A program made the translations under genes and the position numbers. Positions 1 through 5,654 of a stretch of DNA of 9,387 nt are shown piece by piece. Numbering within the stretch: the stretch's first letter is position 1; the number at the start of each line of letters is the position of its first letter. This DNA comes from an uncultured euryarchaeote (GTDB taxonomy: Archaea; Thermoplasmatota; Poseidoniia; Poseidoniales; Poseidoniaceae), in assembly GCA_937892665.1 (NCBI GenBank), contig CALBJF010000386.1:1-9387 (forward strand). The letters run 5' to 3'. The notes below the pieces were generated by a model. That model was not told where the DNA came from. It did not search any database and saw only the letters and a list, made by a program, of their open reading frames with translations.

Positions 1-381
1 CCAATATCTGCGGCACTGATCCATCACTCACAGATTTGTTTGTTAGTATTGATGATTCAGACTGGACCGGTATTCCAAGTCAAGTTGAAGGGAATTATTA
101 CGTGAATTGTAGTGTTATTGGAAATCATTACTGGCTTGAAGCGACGATTTGGAGCGGCTCTGTTAACACTAGTTACTTCAGTACATCGTGGCAAGAAAAC
201 GATACGTATGAATCAATTTTTGAAGACTGGCTCAATCTCAGTGCAGGAACGAACTGCGTGAATGTGACACTCTGGGATATGACTGGAGGTTCTCAGAACT
301 ACGTCGATAACGAATATCCATGTTTCACTTTAGCAAGTTCTGGCGGTAACAATACTGGGGGTAACAACACTGGTGGCAATA
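1..381 (+). repeat. Tandem direct repeat, copy 1 (408-base period)
   Basis: Bases 1-381 match 409-789 without a difference on direct reading, an offset of exactly 408 bases (136 codons), so the frame is kept. The window opens inside this copy, so its true left end is not visible. The identity includes third codon positions, which points to recent duplication, gene conversion or an assembly artefact rather than selection on protein sequence alone. Confidence 0.93.
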
Positions 382-1541
382 CCGGTGGTAACGACAACGG
401 CAGCAATACCAATATCTGCGGCACTGATCCATCACTCACAGATTTGTTTGTTAGTATTGATGATTCAGACTGGACCGGTATTCCAAGTCAAGTTGAAGGG
501 AATTATTACGTGAATTGTAGTGTTATTGGAAATCATTACTGGCTTGAAGCGACGATTTGGAGCGGCTCTGTTAACACTAGTTACTTCAGTACATCGTGGC
601 AAGAAAACGATACGTATGAATCAATTTTTGAAGACTGGCTCAATCTCAGTGCAGGAACGAACTGCGTGAATGTGACACTCTGGGATATGACTGGAGGTTC
701 TCAGAACTACGTCGATAACGAATATCCATGTTTCACTTTAGCAAGTTCTGGCGGTAACAATACTGGGGGTAACAACACTGGTGGCAATAACTCTAACGAA
801 GGAAACAATACTGGATGCGGGTCTGATGTCAATACTACAGGAGTTATGGCTTATCCTCCATACTTGAACACAGTAGACAATGAATCAATGCCTGCTACCA
901 TGTATGTAGATTGTGGAATTTGGAACTCTACAATGATGCTCGATTACTGGATTTACGATCAGAATAACGATACTGTCGATTCTGGGAACTATACTTGGAA
1001 TGGCACTCCTTATGTGTTTGAATTAACCTGGAATGCTACTGGATTAAACGCAGGAAACTACAACTTCCATGCTGATCTCTATGTCGATGGAATATTTGTC
1101 GACAGCGACGATCAAGGATTCTCTGTTGTAGGTTCTGAGGAAGGAAACGAATCCAATGACTGTGCAAACATCCAGTGCGACGCATGCCCACCGGGCATGG
1201 TTAGCGACCCTGACGGAGGCTGCTGTGCATGCATGGAGGCGCCTGAGACCAACGTGGATAATGGCAGCAACAATACCACAGAATGTACTCCTTGGAACAA
1301 TGTTGAATGCAATGATGAGTTTGGGTGCAATGGAGACAGAATACCCGTACTGGCGATCGATGAAGCCACAGGCGAAGTCATGCTTGATTCGGATGGAAAT
1401 CAAATTGAAGTTTGGGGTTGTTCAGAAAACTCATCTGGAGAAGACGAGGGCGAAGCGAGCGAAATACCCTCGATTGGTGTTCTTGGAACGATAGCTGCAA
1501 TCAGTATTGGATTCGCCATCATCTCAAGAAAGAAGGATTAA
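1..1541 (+). CDS. 5'-partial repeat-containing secreted surface protein with C-terminal membrane anchor
   Basis: The reading frame is open from base 3 with no stop and no credible start (a TTG at 36 lies inside a repeat), so the gene begins upstream. The 512 visible residues hold two identical modules (Cys at 3, 36, 85, 107 and again at 139, 172, 221, 243), each followed by an Asn/Gly/Thr linker. A diverged third module (about 272-376) and a cysteine-rich segment (387-410, C-x4-C-x2-C-x11-CC-x-C) follow, then a second Cys-containing region. The tail is acidic, then IPSIG, a hydrophobic helix (about 491-507) and SRKKD. N-x-S/T sequons are very frequent, suggesting heavy N-glycosylation. The modules look like Ig-like beta-sandwiches held by disulfides, which is inferred from their aromatic and beta-prone pattern. 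The protein is probably exported by Sec and displayed on the cell surface, where adhesion or envelope roles are possible. No specific function is recognised. The IPSIG-helix-basic tail resembles archaeosortase-type C-terminal signals but does not match a named class exactly. Confidence 0.85.
   Translation, partial: NICGTDPSLTDLFVSIDDSDWTGIPSQVEGNYYVNCSVIGNHYWLEATIWSGSVNTSYFSTSWQENDTYESIFEDWLNLSAGTNCVNVTLWDMTGGSQNYVDNEYPCFTLASSGGNNTGGNNTGGNTGGNDNGSNTNICGTDPSLTDLFVSIDDSDWTGIPSQVEGNYYVNCSVIGNHYWLEATIWSGSVNTSYFSTSWQENDTYESIFEDWLNLSAGTNCVNVTLWDMTGGSQNYVDNEYPCFTLASSGGNNTGGNNTGGNNSNEGNNTGCGSDVNTTGVMAYPPYLNTVDNESMPATMYVDCGIWNSTMMLDYWIYDQNNDTVDSGNYTWNGTPYVFELTWNATGLNAGNYNFHADLYVDGIFVDSDDQGFSVVGSEEGNESNDCANIQCDACPPGMVSDPDGGCCACMEAPETNVDNGSNNTTECTPWNNVECNDEFGCNGDRIPVLAIDEATGEVMLDSDGNQIEVWGCSENSSGEDEGEASEIPSIGVLGTIAAISIGFAIISRKKD
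342..413 (+). repeat. Low-complexity GGNNT linker after module 1
   Basis: The codons read as repeated Gly-Gly-Asn-Asn-Thr-like units made from near-repeats of GGTAACAATACT-type sequence. Each NNT supplies an N-glycosylation sequon. The segment probably forms a flexible glycosylated linker between folded modules. At DNA level it is a short minisatellite that could promote expansion and contraction. Confidence 0.8.
409..789 (+). repeat. Tandem direct repeat, copy 2
   Basis: This is the second copy of the 408-base unit. Identity with copy 1 ends at 789/381 inside the Asn-Gly-Thr linker. Copy 1 continues into a GGNDNGSNTN-type linker, while copy 2 continues into NNSNEGNNTG and the diverged third module. 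The breakpoint within low-complexity linker DNA is what slippage or unequal recombination would leave. Confidence 0.93.
750..815 (+). repeat. Low-complexity GGNNT linker after module 2
   Basis: It begins identically to the first linker (through base 789), then diverges into an Asn/Ser/Glu/Gly/Thr stretch before the cysteine at 816 that opens the third module. It has the same likely role: a flexible, sequon-rich spacer. Confidence 0.75.
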
Positions 1542-1569
1542 ACTGAACCTATTAGATTCAGACCCACTC

Positions 1570-2397
1570 GTGGGTTGGCTTGATGAAGTGGTGTGCTCTC
1601 CTCGTTTCATGGAGGTCGACCTTCACCCAGAACGTTCTGTCATCCATGCACAGGTACGTAAAGCGAAATCGAACCACTGTGTCGATGAGTCTGGACGATA
1701 TCTCCGTTCTGCTCATCACAAGGGACCATCGAGTAAAGTCTACCTTGGTGATGTCTGTGAAACACTGCTTCGATGTTGTGTCGGTGCAGAAACACCTGTG
1801 TTCACTGAAGTCCCTGGCTTTGATGAGCAACGATGGATGCTTGAATACACCGTAGGTGCATTGCACATATCGGTTCAATCAATTCCATACTGGGGCTTTG
1901 GCTTACTGACCTCTGGCTATCGTAACATCATCGTCATGAGGGGTCCTGTTGAGGAACGGGCTCGTATCATACACGATCTCGCAGCTTCAGCACAACATAA
2001 TCCATGGGAATTTGCTCACCGAGGCAGTGCTGAGAAGGGGCTTGCTAAGACTGGAAGTTCACTCAAAGCCAATGAAATGCTATGGAGAGCGCACCAGAAG
2101 CGAGCAAAGAGCCTTCTTTCTGAATCGATTGCAGCCCTCGAACATCACGTATCACGACTTGAGAAGAAAGGAGATGTTGATCCTCATCTCATCGAACTCG
2201 CCAATCTTGAGATTGGCCTTGCTCATCAGGCCCTCGCAGATGACAATACACCTGCCGTGGAGCGAGCCTTGTCTCGTGGAGAAGCAGCACTGCTTGTTCC
2301 TATTGAAAGTGAAGAAGAAGTCAGTCCAGATGGTACACTGCTCGTCATTGAAGAGGATGTTCCTTTCGTTGATATGACCGATGATGAATCCGAATGA
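1570..2397 (+). CDS. Hypothetical protein, C-terminal half helical
   Basis: I do not recognise this family. It has no signal peptide or membrane segment, so it is probably cytosolic. The N-terminal half looks mixed alpha/beta with aromatic-rich stretches such as SIPYWGFGLL. The C-terminal half (from about 1990) is helix-rich, with heptad-like Leu/Ala around ALEHHVSRLEKKG and LEIGLAHQAL, and could form a helical hairpin or TPR-like array. The end is very acidic (VIEEDVPFVDMTDDESE). The start is uncertain. The open frame reaches TTG 1507, which would overlap the preceding gene by 35 bases. GTG 1570 clears that gene by 28 bases and keeps the conserved-looking GWLDEVV segment, so it is used here. 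ATG 1609 is the first ATG. No clear Shine-Dalgarno motif favours any of them. It could be cotranscribed with the surface-protein gene and Sec61-beta. Confidence 0.7.
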   Translation: MGWLDEVVCSPRFMEVDLHPERSVIHAQVRKAKSNHCVDESGRYLRSAHHKGPSSKVYLGDVCETLLRCCVGAETPVFTEVPGFDEQRWMLEYTVGALHISVQSIPYWGFGLLTSGYRNIIVMRGPVEERARIIHDLAASAQHNPWEFAHRGSAEKGLAKTGSSLKANEMLWRAHQKRAKSLLSESIAALEHHVSRLEKKGDVDPHLIELANLEIGLAHQALADDNTPAVERALSRGEAALLVPIESEEEVSPDGTLLVIEEDVPFVDMTDDESE

Positions 2398-2446
2398 ACG
2401 CGCGTTGCGTTGATAAAGGAAAGGCAACTCGGATGGAATGGTCCAC

Positions 2447-2632
2447 ATGGCAAAAAAGTCCGAAGGCAGCGGTATTCAGCAAGCAGCCGGTTTGATTCGA
2501 TACTTCGATGAAGAGTCGGAAGAAGCCATGAAAATCTCCCCGTTTCAGGTCTACTTCGCTTGTTTCGCTATAGGTGGATTCTTCTACCTTGTCAACGAAG
2601 GCGTCGTTCAAGCGATTTTGAATCTCTTCTGA
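2447..2632 (+). CDS. secG: Preprotein translocase subunit Sec61-beta (SecG)
   Basis: This is the small third subunit of the archaeal SecYE-beta protein-conducting channel in the cytoplasmic membrane. It associates peripherally with SecY/SecE and supports translocation and membrane insertion. At 61 residues its size is usual for the archaeal family. The hallmarks are a polar Lys/Ser/Gly-rich N-terminus (MAKKSEGSG), the near-invariant AGLIRYFDEE stretch (residues 14-23), and one C-terminal transmembrane helix (about 32-50) ending in a short amphipathic tail. The start at ATG 2447 is chosen because archaeal homologues begin MAKK. An in-frame ATG at 2438 would add only MVH and cannot be excluded. 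The gene lies 49 bases after the upstream ORF (40 bases if ATG 2438 is used) and converges on a leftward gene 7 bases beyond its stop. Confidence 0.93.
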   Translation: MAKKSEGSGIQQAAGLIRYFDEESEEAMKISPFQVYFACFAIGGFFYLVNEGVVQAILNLF

Positions 2633-2639
2633 AACTGTC

Positions 2640-3038
2640 CTACATTGGACGAATCAGAACAATTTTTTGTTCCTGTTCAGCCATGCATTTTGCGACATGC
2701 ATTGCTGATGCAAGGCTGATGGTTGCACCAATGGTGCGAGAACCTTCTTCCTCATGGAGAATCAATCGATGTGTGAGATGATGAAGAACTTCTTGATCGA
2801 TTTGCTCAAACACCCATTTCTCATTTTCAATTCGAACCAAAGCAGGGACGTCTACTAACGGCCCCATCTCCGATCCTAACGATTGCGTTCGTGACTCCAA
2901 TCCTGCCAAATCCCGTAGGGGCTGCCATGATCGTTGTTGTGCTGTTGTCTTTATTTTACGACGTTTTTCAACGCCTGCGCGAAACGCTCTGCTCATTCCC
3001 ATCCCATCCAGGAATCCGAAGATTCCTAGTTGTTCCAT
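2640..3038 (-). CDS. Short protein resembling C-terminal part of a fold-type II PLP enzyme
   Basis: The product has 132 residues. The segment SLGSEMGPLVD (about 53-63), a spacer, FEQIDQEVL (78-85), then EEEGS and GATISLASAMHVAK (97-117) and a KIVLI strand (125-129) follow the order seen in the C-terminal half of cysteine synthase, threonine dehydratase or threonine synthase-like proteins. In those, a V-D-E-E helix precedes EEG, the GxSSGAA-like helix and a VVVIL strand. This resemblance is by eye and uncertain. The PLP-lysine N-terminal half is absent. A TAG codon lies immediately before the ATG, so there is no in-frame extension, and only 68 bases separate it from the next gene. It is therefore either a genuine small protein of unknown role or a remnant of a larger enzyme. 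No catalytic activity is expected from what is visible. Confidence 0.65.
   Translation of the reverse strand: MEQLGIFGFLDGMGMSRAFRAGVEKRRKIKTTAQQRSWQPLRDLAGLESRTQSLGSEMGPLVDVPALVRIENEKWVFEQIDQEVLHHLTHRLILHEEEGSRTIGATISLASAMHVAKCMAEQEQKIVLIRPM
2657..2672 (+). terminator. Possible hairpin/oligo-T terminator after Sec61-beta
   Basis: A perfect 6-base inverted repeat, GAACAA-TTTT-TTGTTC, lies 24 bases beyond the Sec61-beta stop. It includes a run of six T on the + strand (2663-2668). Archaeal termination relies mainly on oligo-T, so this could end the rightward unit. It sits inside the 3' end of the convergent leftward coding region, where it encodes part of EQEQKIVL, so the symmetry may be incidental. 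Confidence 0.35.
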
Positions 3039-3066
3039 CTACAATTCAGATATAACAAGCGCGATG

Positions 3067-3087
3067 GTTTTGACCATAAAACGGTCA
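3067..3087. promoter_or_regulatory. Overlapping dyads between two leftward genes
   Basis: Two mutually exclusive inverted repeats overlap here: GTTTT-GACCAT-AAAAC (3067-3082) and TGACC-ATAAAAC-GGTCA (3071-3087). On the minus strand the core reads TTTTAT, about 40 bases before the ATG of the 2640-3038 gene, so it could be a TATA-like element inside an operator. It also lies 20 bases past the stop of the DUF2071 gene and could act as its terminator. Confidence 0.35.
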
Positions 3088-3106
3088 TTTACTTCCTGAT
3101 TTTGTA

Positions 3107-4234
3107 TCAATCCACTCGGAATAAACATTCTGTAGGTCGCTTAAACACAAGATGTCGATAACGTGCAATCAATCGATACCCTATGTTTCGTAATGGGAGA
3201 GGGATGAGCCAGAGCAAAGGGAACCACATTTTGTAGTACCATCGCATGTACAACAGACCACGAATTCCTGCTGCAGAACGGATGTAAGGCTTGCCTTTTC
3301 GAATCAGGTATACGGAATCTGCAACCCGCATCTTCTCGGGTAATGTTGCAATAAGGCGTTGAGCATCCTCATCCATAATAGGACGGTATCCCAACTGTTT
3401 TCCTTTACCTAATCGCTTATCGATAAAGGTGGCAAGACGATGACAGAGTCCACAATTACCATCTAAGAACAAGAAGTCTCGAGCATCATCTGGTTTGATT
3501 CGTTCTGCAACTTCAATCGACCAGGTGTGGACTGGAAGACCGTCGGCCATGTGAACAAGATCGGGCGTGTTTTCATCCACGCCAAGGTTGTATGATGCGA
3601 GCAGTGTGTTCCGTTCCATGGATACGTCCGCATCATGATATGTCCATGGTTGGTGATGGACATAGGCTCTACGCAAGCATCCTTTATGTTCAGTGTACAA
3701 GCAATATCGCTCGAAAAGGAAAGCTTCCAGAGAACCCTTAGAAGCGACCATTTCGGGTCCTTTCTTTGTTGAAACACCTTTCAATTCTGCTCCGTCTTGC
3801 TTTCGCTTGGATGACCAAGTGAATGTAGAATCTTCGACACGTATCTTCGCCTTAGCATAGCGATATGCAAGCCCATATGCCCGTGGAGCATAGGAGCAAG
3901 TCACCCAGCTCTTCGCATCCAATGTGAGGAAGAACACACCTGGCTTACCATCCTTGACCACATAGGCACGTATGTTGAATTCAGGGAATGTAGAAACTCC
4001 TGGAACCCATGGTAAGCCTCGAGGTCGTACCTTTTCCATCATGAATGGAATGGCACCAATGTAGGCCTTTCCTTCATGCAAATCGACTTCAAGACCCTTG
4101 GGCAGATGCGGTTGCAACATCTTAGGATCAACTTCCCAGTGCATGAATGTCAATTGGCGCCATTCTTGCGATATGGCATAGGGACGAGAGGGGAGCGCAA
4201 ACGGAACATGTTCCAAAGGAAACGCTTCGCCCAT
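3107..4234 (-). CDS. DUF2071 (YqjF-like) / DCC-family thiol-disulfide oxidoreductase-like fusion
   Basis: The product has 375 residues and two recognisable domains. Residues about 20-245 match DUF2071: EWRQLTFMHWEVDP, LPKGLEVDLHEGKAYIGAIPF, FPEFNIRAYV, then FERYCLYT and HHQPW. Residues about 252-370 match DUF393, the DCC family: FLFLDGNCGLC carries the DxxCxxC motif (D258, C261, C264). The expected YIRSAAGI segment, a hydrophobic WYYKMWFPLLWLIPLPLR stretch, IARYR and a final Cys (C370) follow. DCC proteins are predicted thiol-disulfide oxidoreductases, and DUF2071 has no established biochemical role known to me, so the fusion suggests a redox step acting on whatever DUF2071 binds. There is no signal peptide, so the protein is cytosolic or peripherally membrane-associated through the hydrophobic stretch. 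The start is ATG 4234. It lies 35 bases downstream of the membrane-protein gene on the same strand, so cotranscription is likely. Confidence 0.9.
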   Translation of the reverse strand: MGEAFPLEHVPFALPSRPYAISQEWRQLTFMHWEVDPKMLQPHLPKGLEVDLHEGKAYIGAIPFMMEKVRPRGLPWVPGVSTFPEFNIRAYVVKDGKPGVFFLTLDAKSWVTCSYAPRAYGLAYRYAKAKIRVEDSTFTWSSKRKQDGAELKGVSTKKGPEMVASKGSLEAFLFERYCLYTEHKGCLRRAYVHHQPWTYHDADVSMERNTLLASYNLGVDENTPDLVHMADGLPVHTWSIEVAERIKPDDARDFLFLDGNCGLCHRLATFIDKRLGKGKQLGYRPIMDEDAQRLIATLPEKMRVADSVYLIRKGKPYIRSAAGIRGLLYMRWYYKMWFPLLWLIPLPLRNIGYRLIARYRHLVFKRPTECLFRVD

Positions 4235-4269
4235 GGTAAAGGCAAACGGTGAATGCGTTTCAACATACG

Positions 4270-5592
4270 TTATGATGCAGCGTGTCGAAGCAGCGTCATC
4301 GATGAAAGCGTTGCAAAAATTCCACCAAGAGGAATGGCAATGACCATGCCTTGACCAGAAAGGAGCGTTACTGAAAAGACTGCAATCATGCCACCACTAA
4401 GAGCAACTACTTGCCATACAGGAAGGGATTTCGCTTCACGCTCTAGCATCCATGGTAAGATCATCGTTGCAATCAATGCAAACCATGACCCGAGCAAAAG
4501 GAACGGAGAGTAGGGGTGTATGACAAACAAGACCATTGGTCCAAACAGAAGTGTCCAACGTGCCCAATCTAATTCTGGACGTGCTCCATCATCGAATCCG
4601 AGCAATGGAAGAAGCAAGACCATCGCCATCATCACTGAAATCCATCCTACTAACCAGAAGGCAGAACGGATCGCTGTTGCATCTGGAGCATCTTGTTGGT
4701 GCATCAACCACGATGTGACGATAATCAGTATACCTAACGATACACCTATGCTGAAGGCTAAGGCTCGACTTCGACCATCCCCCACACCTAATTTAGAATC
4801 AATATCATGGATTGGCCTGCCGAACACGTGGAGATTGAATGCGACAAAAATCCACATCCACATCATAGCCACTTTGTCGTCTTGATACGGGTCTGACCAC
4901 CATTCGGTATCGAAGACTGAGGAATCCATGAAGGCCATCGCCAAGTAAGCAAAGCCTGTTAGGATAAGCGGAGATGCAGGTAGAAACTTTCTTTCCCGGT
5001 ATGTTTCTACACCTTTAGAAGGACCATACATCGACATCAATCCACTGATGACGAGGACTTCTGCAAGCAGTAATGTAACCGCCATCCATTTATCGACCGA
5101 AGGACTTGGAATCGGCGTTAATGGGAAATCTTCTGGTGCGATGTAGGCTGAGTCATCAAAGAATAGAGTTGCAGAAACCAACAACATGATCGCTACTGTT
5201 CGCTTGAATTTATGCAGGTGTTCATCCTTCCATGTCCCTTTCATCCCTTGGCCATTCCATGCAAACAGAAAGACCAATGGAAGAAGCATCCATTCAACGA
5301 GGCCATCTCCTGCGAAGAGAATGTGAAGGCGATCTGTCAGTGAAGAATCCGCTTGAAGATAGGAGACGACTTCCAGGTGGTCAGTATCATGACCGAGTAT
5401 CGATGACATCCGGAGAGAAAGAATCACTGCTAGAAGTGTAAAGGGTAGCCATCGTAACGCCATCAACAGCCGTTCACTACGGTCTTTGGCAAAGGATTCA
5501 ACCACTTTTGGAAACAACCAGATGGCAATGGAGCCGAAAAACAACGGCACCAACCATGGCATTTCGTCACCGAGCATGTCTCGACCAGACAT
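4270..5592 (-). CDS. Polytopic membrane protein of unknown function (about 11-12 helices)
   Basis: The product has 440 residues. Hydrophobic segments appear near residues 12-29, 47-64, 96-112, 130-146, 168-189, 206-223, 241-257, 277-296, 309-332, 346-380 (probably two), 392-411 and 415-432. Between them lie acidic or aromatic loops such as DTEWWSDPYQDDK. I recognise no transporter signature, nucleotide-binding motif or catalytic motif. The repeated hydrophobic pairs and Trp-rich faces would fit a transporter-like or GtrA/glycosyltransferase-accessory-type fold, but this is not supported further. The start is ATG 5592. A TTG directly in front (5595) would add a single residue and is unlikely. 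The gene is divergent from the methyltransferase gene and probably heads a leftward unit with the DUF2071-DCC gene. Confidence 0.82.
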   Translation of the reverse strand: MSGRDMLGDEMPWLVPLFFGSIAIWLFPKVVESFAKDRSERLLMALRWLPFTLLAVILSLRMSSILGHDTDHLEVVSYLQADSSLTDRLHILFAGDGLVEWMLLPLVFLFAWNGQGMKGTWKDEHLHKFKRTVAIMLLVSATLFFDDSAYIAPEDFPLTPIPSPSVDKWMAVTLLLAEVLVISGLMSMYGPSKGVETYRERKFLPASPLILTGFAYLAMAFMDSSVFDTEWWSDPYQDDKVAMMWMWIFVAFNLHVFGRPIHDIDSKLGVGDGRSRALAFSIGVSLGILIIVTSWLMHQQDAPDATAIRSAFWLVGWISVMMAMVLLLPLLGFDDGARPELDWARWTLLFGPMVLFVIHPYSPFLLLGSWFALIATMILPWMLEREAKSLPVWQVVALSGGMIAVFSVTLLSGQGMVIAIPLGGIFATLSSMTLLRHAAS

Positions 5593-5654
5593 CAACGCGA
5601 TATGATGCTAACGGCGTTCGCAATGCAAAAAGGGGCGAGACTGTAGGGCGGGAC
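5593..5654. promoter_or_regulatory. Divergent intergenic region with presumed promoters
   Basis: This 62-base gap separates the leftward membrane-protein gene from the rightward methyltransferase run, so both promoters must lie here or within the flanking coding ends. The only AT-rich patches are GATATGATG (about 5599-5607) and CAAAAAGG (about 5627-5634). Neither is a convincing TATA box with a BRE, and no Shine-Dalgarno sequence stands out before ATG 5655. Confidence 0.35.

Noticed and set aside
36..38. TTG at 36 as the start of the surface-protein gene
   Set aside because: It encodes the Leu of TDLFVSIDD inside a repeat module. The same codon occurs internally in copy 2, and the frame is open to the window edge, so the gene is 5'-truncated.
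1..789. The two direct repeats as a CRISPR or transposon terminal structure
   Set aside because: The repeat is a 408-base in-frame coding unit with no short repeats and unique spacers, no terminal inverted repeats and no transposase.
4520..4885. 121-residue + strand frame inside the membrane-protein gene
   Set aside because: Its composition is what the complement of a hydrophobic coding region gives (Ser/Thr/Pro/Ile-rich), with no motif. It is an antisense shadow.
5508..5654. Upstream extension of the methyltransferase frame to 5508
   Set aside because: The added residues would overlap the start of the opposing membrane-protein gene and do not look like part of the family. ATG 5655 is the first start in the intergenic gap.
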